Notes: generated by a model not told the origin, from the sequence alone. DNA of 64,000 nucleotides from Candidatus Hydrothermus pacificus (GCA_002011615.1 MTOH01000001.1:1-64000), one strand, 5' to 3'; shown: positions 8,739 to 18,348, numbered from the stretch's first letter. Translations and numbers: made by a program.

Positions 8739-10148
8739 ATGGTAAAATTATTTATGGTTTATATTTTGATTTCTCAAGGTCCTGATACCATCTGGACAAA
8801 AACTTTTGGTGGTTCTGAAATTGACGACAGCTGGTCTGTTAAAGAAGATGGCAATGGTAATTTCATAATAGCAGGATGGACTATGTCCTATGGAGCAGGA
8901 ATTTTTGACGGATATATAATAAAAGCAGACTCAATGGGCAATATGTTATGGCAAAAGACCTATGGAGGAGCCTTAAACGATGTGTTTTTTGATGTTGAAA
9001 CGACATCAGATGGAGGATATATATTTGCGGGTTATACAAGGTCCTATGGTGCAGGAGGAGCGGATTTTTATATTGTAAAAACTGATATTGACGGTAATGA
9101 AATATGGAGCAGAACATACGGAGGGTCTGGTAATGAGTATGCGTACTCAGTTAAACAAACTCAGGATGGTGGATATATAATCGCAGGTTATTCAGATTCC
9201 TTTGCTCCCTATTATGATGTTTATATCATAAAAACAGATTCAAATGGAGACACGGTCTGGACAAGAACAACAGGAGGAGGTCTTGATGATTATATAAGGG
9301 ACGTGATTCCTGTATCAGATGGATATGTCGCTTGTGGATACACACAGAGCTTTGGTTCAGGGAACAATGACCTGTATATAGTAAAGGTCAGCCTGAACGG
9401 CGATTCTCTGTGGGCTAAATTTTACGGTGGAGCTGATTATGATGCTGGATTCTCAATCGTTGAAAATCAAAACAATGAACTTGTAATTGCAGGATATACC
9501 CGTTCCTACGGGGCAGGTTTTGAGGATGTATATCTTGTCAAGACAAACGCACAGGGAAATATGATATGGCAGAAAACCTATGGTGGCGCTGATAATGAAA
9601 GGGGCTGGGAACTTAAAAATCCATCTGGCGGAGGATATGTAATCGCAGGAAACACATTATCTTATGGTGCAGGTGGCGATGATGTATATATCATAAGAAC
9701 TGATGAAGATGGGAATGAACTCTGGTACAGGACCTATGGAGGGGCTGACAATGACCATGGATACACTATTGACATCACTCATGACGCAGGATATGTGGTT
9801 GCAGGTGGAACATGGTCATTCGGAGCAGGTAATACAGATGTATATCTTTTAAGATTATCATCTGAAAATATTCAGGAAAAAAATAATTTCCCCGGTTACA
9901 GGGATGCAAAGATTATTCTGAATCCCTCAATGGGTAAACTTTGTATGAACTATGTTTCCAAAAAAGATATCAGGATAGAATTACAACTTTTTGATATCAC
10001 AGGAAGATTCGTTAGAACTCTCTGGAAGGGGAAAATTTCAAAGGGTGAAAACCATCTTACATTGCCTGCGAAATTAAGTGGAGTATGCATAATCCTGGTA
10101 AAAGAAGAAGGAAAACCTGAGCATGTCAAACTTATAAGTTTAGAATGA
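8739..10148 (+). CDS. Secreted seven-repeat beta-propeller protein with T9SS tail
   Basis: 469 residues. After a signal-like start come seven tandem repeats of about 50 residues. Each has the pattern W-x-[KR]-T-[FY]-GG, then GG-Y-[IV]-[IV]-AGYT-x-S-[YF]-GAG and D-[VF]-Y-[IL]-[IV]-[KR]-T. The repeats fill about residues 18-375, as expected for a single seven-bladed propeller. A sorting tail (about 390-469, with LQLFDITGRFVRTL) ends the chain. No catalytic residues are evident; a surface binding protein is inferred. GGAGG at the end of sfsA gives the ribosome-binding site. Confidence 0.85.
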   Translation: MVKLFMVYILISQGPDTIWTKTFGGSEIDDSWSVKEDGNGNFIIAGWTMSYGAGIFDGYIIKADSMGNMLWQKTYGGALNDVFFDVETTSDGGYIFAGYTRSYGAGGADFYIVKTDIDGNEIWSRTYGGSGNEYAYSVKQTQDGGYIIAGYSDSFAPYYDVYIIKTDSNGDTVWTRTTGGGLDDYIRDVIPVSDGYVACGYTQSFGSGNNDLYIVKVSLNGDSLWAKFYGGADYDAGFSIVENQNNELVIAGYTRSYGAGFEDVYLVKTNAQGNMIWQKTYGGADNERGWELKNPSGGGYVIAGNTLSYGAGGDDVYIIRTDEDGNELWYRTYGGADNDHGYTIDITHDAGYVVAGGTWSFGAGNTDVYLLRLSSENIQEKNNFPGYRDAKIILNPSMGKLCMNYVSKKDIRIELQLFDITGRFVRTLWKGKISKGENHLTLPAKLSGVCIILVKEEGKPEHVKLISLE

Positions 10149-10161
10149 TTTTTAAATAGAA

Positions 10162-10191
10162 TTGTTTTTAGATTAAATAATCCCTTAAAAT
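10162..10191 (+). promoter_or_regulatory. Promoter of korAB
   Basis: TTGTTT (10162-10167), an 18-base spacer and TAAAAT (10186-10191). Transcription would start near 10198, leaving a leader of about 20 bases that contains GGAG. Confidence 0.55.
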
Positions 10192-10217
10192 TTAATTCTT
10201 ATTGATGGAGAAATTTG

Positions 10218-11888
10218 ATGAGTGAAATAAGTATCTTAATAGGCGGTCAGGCGGGTGATGGTATAAAACAATCAGGGAATATAATTGCAAGACTTTTGAA
10301 CAGATATGGATATTTTATATTTGTATATGAAGACTACCCCTCTCTTATCAGGGGCGGACACAACTTTGCAATAGTAAGAGCATCTGATAAAAAAATCCTT
10401 TCCCATGAAAATAAAATTGATATACTGATAGCTTTAAATAAGGAAACAATTGAAAAACACAGGCAAAAACTCAGTAAAGATTCAATTATTATATTTGACT
10501 CTGATGAAATTCAAATTGAAGATAATACAAATAAAATCGGAGTTCCCATGACAAAGACAGTAAAGGATAATGGGCTACCTCAAATAGCGCGGAATAATAT
10601 TGCCTTTGGAGTTCTTGCAGGAGTTATAAACTCTGATTTTAAAAAAGTTCAGGACATAATTAAAGCAACTATTAAAAAAGATATTGAAAAAAATATAGAA
10701 GTTGCCAGAACAGGATTTGAGACAGGAAATAAATTTAAGAGCAAGTTAAAAATTAAAACAAATTCGGAATCCCCAAAACCGCTTTTAACAGGTAATGAGG
10801 CGATTGCACTGGGTCTTGTAAAGGGAGGCATGAAACTCTATGTTGCTTATCCAATGACACCCTCTTCAAGTATATTACACTATCTTGCAGGTAACGAAGA
10901 GACATTCGGAATAAGAACAGTGCATCCTGAAACAGAAATTGCGGTGATAGGCATTGCAGAAGGAGCTGTTTATGCAGGTTTAAAAAGTGCTGTCGGAACA
11001 TCTGGTGGAGGGTTTGCTCTGATGGTAGAACACCTCAGTCTTGCAGGACAGGCAGAAATACCGATTGTTATAGTGCTTGCTCAAAGACCTGGTCCTGCAA
11101 CAGGGGTTCCCACCTACACAGAACAGGGGGATTTATTTTTCTCAATTTTTGCAGGGCACGGAGAATTCCCAAGAATTGTTATTGCACCAGGAGACATTGA
11201 GGAAGCATTCTACCTATCAGCAGACGCAATGAACCTGGCGTGGAAATTTCAGGTTCCTGTGATAATTCTAAGTGATAAACACCTGAGTGAAAGTACCTTC
11301 TCCTTTACAGGAGATGAAGAAAAAATAAGAACTGAAGAATCTGTTTTATGGAAGGGTAAGGGCAATTACAAAAGATACCTTTATACTGAAGATGGTATCT
11401 CACCTCTTGCCTTTCCGGGTGATCCTGAGGCAATTGTTAAAGTAAACAGTTACGAGCACGATGAATATGGAGTCACAACTGAAGAACCTGAAATAGTTGC
11501 CAAAGGTCATGAAAAAAGGTTAAGAAAAATGGAAACAATCAGGGAAAATTTAAAAAGCACTGAAACAGTTAAAGTTTATGGAAACAGAAATTCCAGAAAT
11601 TGTATAATTACATGGGGTTCTACAAAAGGAGCAGTAATTGAAGTTGCAGAAGATTTGGGATTGAAAGTTGTACAACCCTTATATATGCACCCTTTGCCTC
11701 ATAAAAAGATAAAAGAAGAATTAAAGGGTTGTAATAAAGTAGTTTCTGTTGAGGTTAACTCTACTGCTCAGTTTACAACATGGCTATCCTATCATGGTAT
11801 AAAAGTAAATGAAAGAATACTCAAATATGATGGAAGACCCTTCACATTTTCAGAACTGAAGGCAAAGGTAAAGGAGGCAATAAAATGA
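10218..11888 (+). CDS. korA: 2-oxoacid:ferredoxin oxidoreductase, gamma-alpha fusion subunit
   Basis: 556 residues from the ATG at 10218, which has GGAG seven bases upstream; the in-frame TTG at 10215 is not preferred. The N-terminal gamma domain (about 1-180) begins with GGQAGDGIKQSG. The alpha, pyrimidine-binding, domain follows with PMTPSSSI, HPETEIAVIGIAEGA and the GTSGGG loop. With KorB it oxidises 2-oxoglutarate or another 2-oxoacid with CoA and reduces ferredoxin. Cytoplasmic, anaerobic central metabolism. The stop overlaps korB (ATGA). The exact 2-oxoacid is not fixed by sequence. Confidence 0.92.
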   Translation: MSEISILIGGQAGDGIKQSGNIIARLLNRYGYFIFVYEDYPSLIRGGHNFAIVRASDKKILSHENKIDILIALNKETIEKHRQKLSKDSIIIFDSDEIQIEDNTNKIGVPMTKTVKDNGLPQIARNNIAFGVLAGVINSDFKKVQDIIKATIKKDIEKNIEVARTGFETGNKFKSKLKIKTNSESPKPLLTGNEAIALGLVKGGMKLYVAYPMTPSSSILHYLAGNEETFGIRTVHPETEIAVIGIAEGAVYAGLKSAVGTSGGGFALMVEHLSLAGQAEIPIVIVLAQRPGPATGVPTYTEQGDLFFSIFAGHGEFPRIVIAPGDIEEAFYLSADAMNLAWKFQVPVIILSDKHLSESTFSFTGDEEKIRTEESVLWKGKGNYKRYLYTEDGISPLAFPGDPEAIVKVNSYEHDEYGVTTEEPEIVAKGHEKRLRKMETIRENLKSTETVKVYGNRNSRNCIITWGSTKGAVIEVAEDLGLKVVQPLYMHPLPHKKIKEELKGCNKVVSVEVNSTAQFTTWLSYHGIKVNERILKYDGRPFTFSELKAKVKEAIK

Positions 11889-12748
11889 ATTTAAAAGAAC
11901 TTTATACATACTCAGAAAACACATGGTGCCCGGGGTGTGGTGACTTCGCAATAGAAAAGATGTTCAAACAGGCAATTCTGGAACTTGAAGAAGAGGCAAA
12001 ATTAGAAAGGCATAATGTGGTTATCCTCTCTGGAATAGGCTGTCATGGTAAAATAAGTGATTATACAAATTTAAATTCTTTCTATTCTCTTCATGGAAGA
12101 GTTGTTGCACCTGCTACAGGAATAAAACTGGCAAACCCCGAACTTTTTGTTATAGGATTTGCAGGTGATGGAGACGCTTATGGAGAGGGTCTTGAACATT
12201 TAATCTTTGCTGCAAAGAGAAATGTTGACATAACAATGATAATTCACAATAACCATGTATACGGTCTCACAACAGGGCAATTCACACCCACATCCCCATC
12301 AGGCTTTAAGGGAAAATCAACACCCAAAGGTTCACCTGAAAGACCTTTAAATCCGGTAGAAATAATGCTTGTAAGTGGAGCAAGCTTTGTCGCAAGAGCA
12401 TTTGCAGGAGATATAAAAAATTTGAAAGAAATAATAAAACAGGCGATAATCCATAAAGGATTTTCTATAGTTGATGTGCTTCAGCCATGTGTTACCTTTT
12501 ACAATACCTATCCTTTTTACAAAGAGAGAGTTTATAATTTGCAGGATGAAGGACACAATCCTGAGGACTGGAACATGGCAATGAACAAAGCAAGAGAATG
12601 GACCTACGAATCAAAAGGCAAAAAAATAGCGATCGGTATCTTTTACAAAGAACAAAGAGAAACCTTTGAAAACAAAATCTTAAGGGGGAAAAGACTGTCA
12701 GACCTTCCTGTTCCGAAAATAAAAGAATTGATTTCCAAAAGTATTTAA
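11885..12748 (+). CDS. korB: 2-oxoacid:ferredoxin oxidoreductase, beta subunit
   Basis: 287 residues, the normal KorB length. It carries the thiamine diphosphate site (GDGDAYGEG followed by NNHVYGLT) and cysteines fitting the single 4Fe-4S cluster of the family: C12 and C15 in CPGCGD, the Cys of GIGCHG, and the Cys of LQPCVTFYN. It is coupled to korA by an ATGA overlap. A TATAAT-type promoter for the next gene lies across its 3' end. Confidence 0.93.
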   Translation: MNLKELYTYSENTWCPGCGDFAIEKMFKQAILELEEEAKLERHNVVILSGIGCHGKISDYTNLNSFYSLHGRVVAPATGIKLANPELFVIGFAGDGDAYGEGLEHLIFAAKRNVDITMIIHNNHVYGLTTGQFTPTSPSGFKGKSTPKGSPERPLNPVEIMLVSGASFVARAFAGDIKNLKEIIKQAIIHKGFSIVDVLQPCVTFYNTYPFYKERVYNLQDEGHNPEDWNMAMNKAREWTYESKGKKIAIGIFYKEQRETFENKILRGKRLSDLPVPKIKELISKSI

Positions 12749-12757
12749 TATTATAAT
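12728..12757 (+). promoter_or_regulatory. Promoter of the BNR-repeat protein gene
   Basis: TTGATT (12728-12733), 18 bases, TATAAT (12752-12757), starting inside the end of korB. A second TATAAT at 12765-12770 has no good -35 box. AAGGAGG lies before the ATG at 12791. Confidence 0.55.
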
Positions 12758-12790
12758 TTAGTCTTATAATTTAAAAAGGAGGTTGTTCAA

Positions 12791-14608
12791 ATGGGTGGAA
12801 TTCTATCATTAATTATTGCAGTTTACCCGTTTCTGCTCACACTTCCTGTAAACGAGATAGAAAAAACTCTGGAGAGAGATTTTTATGCTGAAAAAGTGAA
12901 AAATTTCTGGATTGTAAATGGTAAAATACACGAAAACATAGAGAAATATATAGTCCTTGAATATCCTGATAAAATTCATAAAAAAATATGGAAAGAATTG
13001 ATATTTAAGTCAAAAATAAAAGTTATGAAAATAGAACAGGGCAGTAAAATCACCATAAATTCAGAAATAAAAGTGCTTGGATGGCCTGATAAAATATTTG
13101 TTCCCCCTGTTTATGAAAAAAGAAAATCGAGCGGAAAGTTGGAAAGGGAAATATTCAGGGCACTTAATGATAAAGAGCTCAGAGAAAAATTTAAGAAAAA
13201 AATCAAATCCTTTGACTTTCCAGAACTTGACCCTCCCTTTGAGCAAAATATAGACCTTATAACCACTCCACCTGCTGATGTAGTAACCCAGAATGAGCTT
13301 TCATGCGAAATAAAAGGAGCAAAAATTGTTGCGGGCTGGAATGACCAAAGAGGCACTGGAGGAGGAGCCGGGTACACTGTGGGGATGTCATATTCGGCGG
13401 ATTCAGGAGTTTCATGGTCACAGAACCAGTTTCCTGCTGATGGACTCTGGTATCCTGAACAGGGCGATCCTGTTTTAACATGGGGAAAAGGAGACACGGT
13501 CTATTTTGCCTTTATAACTTTTGACAGATATGCATGGCAGGGTGATATAGGATTTCTGATTTCACCTGATGGTGGTGCCACATGGAGTGATAGCATAAAC
13601 ATTACAAATGACTCATCTTTTGACGATAAACCCTGGATAAGTGCCTATGGAGACACTGTTCTATTAAGCTATATGGCGGGGGCCATTTATTTCAGGAAAT
13701 CAATTGATGGAGGTTTAACGTTCTCGGCACCGGTTTATATAAACTCAGGTGGAAATGGTTCAATGCCAAAGATGGGACCGAATGGAGAAATATATGTGAT
13801 GTGGGGACTCGACTCTCCTCAGAACTGGCAGTATGATCAAGGGATATGGATGAGAAAATCAACCGACGGGGGAAATTCTTTTGGCTCCACTGTTCATGTT
13901 GCAGACCTCTATGACAGTCAGTCTCTCCTGCCATGGAGGTGCTATGCAATCCCATCAATGGATGTGGATATGACCACAGGTTATGTTTATATTACCTATC
14001 AATCAACTGACGCAGGACATACCCACTGGGACGCTTATATTGCAAGATCCATAGACGGAGGAAATTCCTTTGAAACTCCTGTCAGGATAAACGATGTAAC
14101 AACAGGACATCAGTTTTTCCCATGGGTTTCTGTTGACGAATACAGCAGGGTTCATGTTATATGGTATGACACAAGAGAAGGTGGATACAACCTTGATATA
14201 TATTATGCCTATTCAGATGATTATGGACAGACTTTTTCTCCAAGTATGCGGGTAACAGATGTAACAAAACCGCCTGTAGGTCAAACATTCATCGGAGACT
14301 ACATAGCAGTTGACGCAACGAATGGGGTTGTGGGTGCTGCATGGTGTCATCCTGCAACTGACAACTCAAGTGACAACGCATGGTTTGCAAGAATGACATA
14401 TACATCTGTTTCTGAAAAATATTTCGCAAAAACAAAAGTAAATCTACCTACAATAAATCCTGATTTAAGAAATATTTTAAAGATTAAAGGAGTCAGGATT
14501 CTGGACACAAGAGGCAGAAGGATTAATTCTTATAGAAATTTAAAGAACGGGGTTTATTTTATAGACCTGAATGGACAGAAGGTAAAAATATTAAGAATTA
14601 GAGATTAG
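12791..14608 (+). CDS. Secreted BNR/Asp-box propeller protein with T9SS tail
   Basis: 605 residues. A hydrophobic signal segment spans residues 3-18 and is followed by a charged region to about 150. Six Asp-box repeats then appear (S-x-D-x-G-x-[ST]-[WF]-S, for example SADSGVSWS, SPDGGATWS, SIDGGLTFS, STDGGNSFG and SIDGGNSFE). This is the sialidase/Vps10-type propeller. The arginine triad and FRIP motif of true sialidases are not evident, so no enzyme name is given. The last 45 residues (VRILDTRGRRI, NLKNGVYFIDL) form a sorting tail. Probably surface-attached or released. Confidence 0.82.
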   Translation: MGGILSLIIAVYPFLLTLPVNEIEKTLERDFYAEKVKNFWIVNGKIHENIEKYIVLEYPDKIHKKIWKELIFKSKIKVMKIEQGSKITINSEIKVLGWPDKIFVPPVYEKRKSSGKLEREIFRALNDKELREKFKKKIKSFDFPELDPPFEQNIDLITTPPADVVTQNELSCEIKGAKIVAGWNDQRGTGGGAGYTVGMSYSADSGVSWSQNQFPADGLWYPEQGDPVLTWGKGDTVYFAFITFDRYAWQGDIGFLISPDGGATWSDSINITNDSSFDDKPWISAYGDTVLLSYMAGAIYFRKSIDGGLTFSAPVYINSGGNGSMPKMGPNGEIYVMWGLDSPQNWQYDQGIWMRKSTDGGNSFGSTVHVADLYDSQSLLPWRCYAIPSMDVDMTTGYVYITYQSTDAGHTHWDAYIARSIDGGNSFETPVRINDVTTGHQFFPWVSVDEYSRVHVIWYDTREGGYNLDIYYAYSDDYGQTFSPSMRVTDVTKPPVGQTFIGDYIAVDATNGVVGAAWCHPATDNSSDNAWFARMTYTSVSEKYFAKTKVNLPTINPDLRNILKIKGVRILDTRGRRINSYRNLKNGVYFIDLNGQKVKILRIRD

Positions 14609-14642
14609 ATTTAAAGCATAAGAACTATTTATAGATTTTTAA

Positions 14643-14672
14643 TTGAGATTTACTTCTTAAATTCCTTATAAT
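14643..14672 (+). promoter_or_regulatory. Promoter of the lipoprotein-GT39-Omp85 operon
   Basis: TTGAGA (14643-14648), 18 bases, TATAAT (14667-14672), then eight bases to the ATG at 14681. No ribosome-binding site is visible, so the mRNA is probably leaderless. Confidence 0.75.
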
Positions 14673-14680
14673 ATTCCAAA

Positions 14681-15466
14681 ATGAAAAGAAAAATATTCCT
14701 GATTCTTTTATTATTCGTCATATTTCATTATTGTAAAGGGGTGGAACCGGTTCCCATCATCTCTCATGTGGATGAAAATGTAATTAACAATGGTTCAAAA
14801 ATTATGTTAAAATGGAACAGGATAAAGGATATTGATGGCTACAATATCTATTTTGATGGTAGTCTCGAACCGGCACATATACTTGACCCTGAAACCGATT
14901 CTTTTTTGCTCTCCGAACCCAGAACAAAAGTAGAAATAACAGTATTCAGAGAAGATGTGGAATCAGACCCCTATGTTCTCAACTATAAGGTGTATGTTGA
15001 TACATTTATATTTTATCCTTACAGACTCGGAGACAGCACAAAACCCTCAGGGTTTTACTTTGACTCACTGAATTACATACACAGGGTAAATGCAAGAGAT
15101 ACATTTATAAAAAACTGCGATTTTGTTTTTGAAGAAGTCCTATCAGACAGTGATACTGTTCTTTATCTATATGGACCACAGGGATGGACCACACCCTGGA
15201 ACGAGGAAAACAATAGAATTTCAAACCAATTTTCTGATTCAAGCATAGCAAAATGTGATACTGCCCCTTACTCAGACTACGCAGACGTTGTCCCCATAAC
15301 AATGGGGAAAACATACTTTTTATGGTTCACCCGGGATACCCTATTTGATACAGAGGACCATTTTGCAAAAATTTACATAACATTAAAAGATGATTCTTTA
15401 AGGGAATATTATGTTCAGATAGGATACCAGAGGAAAAGCGGTATAAGATGGCTCAGAAGTGAATGA
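14681..15466 (+). CDS. Exported protein with fibronectin-III-like domain
   Basis: 261 residues. The N-terminus is a strong signal sequence (about 1-18) ending in YCKG; the Cys suggests lipidation but the residues before it are not a standard lipobox. Residues 24-100 look like a fibronectin-III fold (the KLWNRIKDIDGYNIYF type of strand pattern). The rest is beta-rich and unrecognised. It overlaps the glycosyltransferase gene (ATGA) and heads a three-gene operon with an Omp85-like barrel, which suggests an envelope role. Confidence 0.65.
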   Translation: MKRKIFLILLLFVIFHYCKGVEPVPIISHVDENVINNGSKIMLKWNRIKDIDGYNIYFDGSLEPAHILDPETDSFLLSEPRTKVEITVFREDVESDPYVLNYKVYVDTFIFYPYRLGDSTKPSGFYFDSLNYIHRVNARDTFIKNCDFVFEEVLSDSDTVLYLYGPQGWTTPWNEENNRISNQFSDSSIAKCDTAPYSDYADVVPITMGKTYFLWFTRDTLFDTEDHFAKIYITLKDDSLREYYVQIGYQRKSGIRWLRSE

Positions 15467-16800
15467 AAAAACCTCTCTTTTTGCTCCTTTTTATTATCCT
15501 GATAAAAATACCTGTAATTTTAAATACCCAGCTCACAGAGGATGAAGCCTATTACTGGGTCTGGTCAAAGAACATAAGTCTTTCCTATTACGACCACCCC
15601 CCTGTTATTGCATACCTTATAAAAATATCCACAACCATATTTGGAAACAGCGAAACAGGGGTAAGGTTTTTTGCAATATTTTTATCTTTTTTAACAGGAC
15701 TCTTTTTGATATTAATAGGAAAAGAACTCAAAGACCATGAAACATCCTTTAACATTATCCTGTTTCTCTCAGCAGGCATAATATTCTCTGTAGGAAGTGT
15801 GGTCATAACTCCTGATACGCCCTTAATATTCTTCTCTGTGCTTTCTTATTACTTTCTTTTAAAATATTATAAAAACAAAAATTTTATTTACTTATCCGCT
15901 CTATCCCTGGGACTTGCCCTGCTTTCAAAATATACAGCATTCTTATTAGCGCCTTCATTTTTATACTTTTTTTACAGGGAAAAAATATTTTTCAAAAAGG
16001 AAAGATTCCTGTTTGCCCTGATTGCTCTACTTGTATTTTCACCTGTTATAATATGGAACATCCAGAACAACTTTGTATCCTTTAAGTTTCAGTTTTCTCA
16101 CGGGATACCCTCAAGGGGTATAAATCTTTTAAATACACTGGAATATCTGAGAGATGCAATCCTTGTGCTCTCCTTCCCATTATCTCTGATAATATTTTAT
16201 TACTCTTTTAAAGGACTTTTTAAAGAAAAACTTACATTTTTGACTCTCTCTTCCTTTGTTCCGTTTTTATTTTTTTCCCTCACATCTTTGAAGTTCCGCG
16301 CCGAGGCAAACTGGCCTGTAATGGGCTATATATTTATGTTAATTCTTGCAGGTCTTTATCTGAAGAGAAATAAAATCTTCTGGACCTTTTTTTCAATAAG
16401 TTTTTTGTTAAATATTCTTGTTCATATTCATGCAATACATCCATTTATAAAAATCAAAAAAGACCCTGTTTACAGAATGAAAGGCTGGCGAGAAATTACA
16501 ATGGAAGTTGAAAAAATACGAAAGGAGAAAAACATTAAAAATATTGCTGCAAATACATATCAATGGGCATCAATCCTCTCATTTTATCTACCCGATAAAC
16601 CCTTTGTTCCCTCTCTGAACATAGGGTCAAGGCAGAATCACTATTATTTCTGGAAAGATAAATTTTTTGATATGAACAAAGAATTTTTATTTGTGGGTAA
16701 GTTGAACAAAAAATTTGAAAAGAACTTTAGCAAAATTGAAAAATTAAAAGATTTGAATATCTGTCGCAAAAAAATAAGTGTGTATATTTTAAGAAAATGA
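15463..16800 (+). CDS. GT39/ArnT-like membrane glycosyltransferase
   Basis: 445 residues with about ten or eleven membrane segments, then a soluble C-terminus of about 100 residues. The first periplasmic loop carries the catalytic-type acidic motif LTEDEAYYW (24-32), followed by YYDHPP (42-47). This is the pattern of the ArnT/dolichyl-phosphate-mannose mannosyltransferase superfamily. Such enzymes move a sugar from a polyprenyl phosphate to a lipid or protein acceptor on the outer face of the inner membrane. Donor and acceptor are unknown. ATGA overlaps occur at both ends. Confidence 0.8.
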   Translation: MKKPLFLLLFIILIKIPVILNTQLTEDEAYYWVWSKNISLSYYDHPPVIAYLIKISTTIFGNSETGVRFFAIFLSFLTGLFLILIGKELKDHETSFNIILFLSAGIIFSVGSVVITPDTPLIFFSVLSYYFLLKYYKNKNFIYLSALSLGLALLSKYTAFLLAPSFLYFFYREKIFFKKERFLFALIALLVFSPVIIWNIQNNFVSFKFQFSHGIPSRGINLLNTLEYLRDAILVLSFPLSLIIFYYSFKGLFKEKLTFLTLSSFVPFLFFSLTSLKFRAEANWPVMGYIFMLILAGLYLKRNKIFWTFFSISFLLNILVHIHAIHPFIKIKKDPVYRMKGWREITMEVEKIRKEKNIKNIAANTYQWASILSFYLPDKPFVPSLNIGSRQNHYYFWKDKFFDMNKEFLFVGKLNKKFEKNFSKIEKLKDLNICRKKISVYILRK

Positions 16801-18158
16801 AATTAATACTGATTCTTCTTTATTTATCAGTTATCAAAATAGATGTTAAACCTATTTATGAAAACGCTAAGTTTCCCTATAACATTGTGAATCTACTTCA
16901 CCATAAAACAAGAAAAAGCAAGGTTAAAAAACTTCTTTTTTTCAATGAAAACAATAAAGATAGCTTTCTTTTAAGAGAAAGCGAAAGAAGGCTGCGAAGT
17001 CTGGGTATATTCAAATATGCAGAAATAAAAACATCAAGTGATACGGATACAGTTTATGTTAATCTAAAAGACCTCTTCACATTCAGTTTATTCCTTTCTC
17101 TGCAAGGAGGCGGTGGAAGAACAAGATTCTCAGCAGGTGTGGAGGAGCACAATTTTTTTGGAAGAGCAATAGATGCGGGAGTATTTTATGTAAAAAGCTA
17201 TGAAAGGGACTATCTGAGCCTTTTATACATTGAGCCTTCCTTTCTCAACTCACCAATGGACATATATTTTTCTTTAAGTTCTGCAAAAAAATATCAAATT
17301 ATTGACTTTTATTTCAAAAGACCTTTTTACACTTTTCTAAAAAATTATCCCTATTTAAACTACAGCAAAATCAAAAAACTGAAATACATATACGAAGAAG
17401 GCGAAAAAGTTGATAGCACCGATTTTCTGGACGAAAAACTTGAGGCAGGTTTTTTAAAAAACCTGTCAAGAAAGGAATGGAACGCTTTTGGGCTTGAATT
17501 TGAAGCAAGAAGAAGGAATAAGGACGAATATTTTTCCCTGAATGCAGTTTATGTTTTTGGTAGAGAAAAATATTTAAAAGAAAGATTTATAAGAAATTTT
17601 GGTGAAATTGAAGACATATTTACAGGCTGGAAAGTAAATTTTAAAGTAAAAACCGACTTTAAAGAACAGGGAATTGAGACATCTTTTTCCTTTGGATTTA
17701 AAATATTTAAAACAATATCAGGATTTTCAGGATATTTTGAAGACTACTATTATAGAAATTTCTCATTGAGTTTCCTGACATTTATCCCTGTCATCAAAAG
17801 AGTAACAATAGCAAATCGGATTTTATATTCTAAACCCTATGAAAATATTTTTTTAGGTGGAACGAATGGTTTAAGAGGTTATCCTGCCTATTATCTGGAA
17901 ACAGAGGAATACATATTAAATACTTCTGAAATAAGAATATTCGGACCAGAAATTTTAAAAGTATTTGCTCCTGGAATGGTATTCTTTATAGATTTTGCAA
18001 AAATAATGGAAAGAAAAAAAATTTTTTATGACTTCGGTATTGGCTTCAGAGGAGAATTCACAAGAAACTTTAATCTCCCTGTTGTCAGATTTGATATTGC
18101 CTTCAAAAGCCCCTATTCAAAGGCGGTGTACTCTTTCGGAGAAGGGCAAACCTTTTAG
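16797..18158 (+). CDS. Omp85/BamA-like outer-membrane barrel with one POTRA-like domain
   Basis: 453 residues. A signal-like N-terminus leads to one POTRA-like region (about 25-90, with L..SERRLRSLGIFKYAEI). The rest is amphipathic beta strands. The family-typical GGTNGLRGYPAYYL motif near residue 360 matches the L6-loop (V/L)RG(F/Y) signature of BamA/TamA. The chain ends in an aromatic residue (F), as outer-membrane barrels do. True BamA has five POTRAs, so this is a short paralogue, perhaps a patatin- or TamA-type translocon. It is coupled to the glycosyltransferase gene. Confidence 0.72.
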   Translation: MKLILILLYLSVIKIDVKPIYENAKFPYNIVNLLHHKTRKSKVKKLLFFNENNKDSFLLRESERRLRSLGIFKYAEIKTSSDTDTVYVNLKDLFTFSLFLSLQGGGGRTRFSAGVEEHNFFGRAIDAGVFYVKSYERDYLSLLYIEPSFLNSPMDIYFSLSSAKKYQIIDFYFKRPFYTFLKNYPYLNYSKIKKLKYIYEEGEKVDSTDFLDEKLEAGFLKNLSRKEWNAFGLEFEARRRNKDEYFSLNAVYVFGREKYLKERFIRNFGEIEDIFTGWKVNFKVKTDFKEQGIETSFSFGFKIFKTISGFSGYFEDYYYRNFSLSFLTFIPVIKRVTIANRILYSKPYENIFLGGTNGLRGYPAYYLETEEYILNTSEIRIFGPEILKVFAPGMVFFIDFAKIMERKKIFYDFGIGFRGEFTRNFNLPVVRFDIAFKSPYSKAVYSFGEGQTF

Positions 18159-18262
18159 AAACATAAATCATTTACACATGCCGAGCCACAGGGAAAAAAG
18201 AAAAATATAAAATTAAAAGCAGAAAAATTAATCTTCTTTCCAGCTATAACTACATGTAAACC

Positions 18263-18336
18263 TGCCCCCGGGGTGACTCGAACACCCGGCCTGCGGTTTA
18301 GGAAACCGCCGCTCTGTCCTCCTGAGCTACGGGGGC
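18263..18336 (-). tRNA. tRNA-Arg (anticodon CCT)
   Basis: A full cloverleaf can be drawn: acceptor GCCCCCG/CGGGGGC, D stem GCTC/GAGC, anticodon stem GCGGT/ACCGC around a TTCCTAA loop (anticodon CCT, reads AGG), T stem GGGTG/CACCC with TTCGAGT loop, and A as discriminator. No CCA is encoded. Eighteen of 21 stem pairs are G-C, far above the AT-rich surroundings. Confidence 0.97.
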
Positions 18337-18348
18337 AAAGTTTTTTTA

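Noticed and set aside
13111..13497. 128-residue open frame antisense to the BNR protein
   Set aside because: Ser- and Pro-rich mirror of a repeat gene with no start signal.
12791..14608. Annotation as exo-alpha-sialidase
   Set aside because: Asp boxes are present, but the FRIP motif and arginine triad needed for sialidase activity are not evident.
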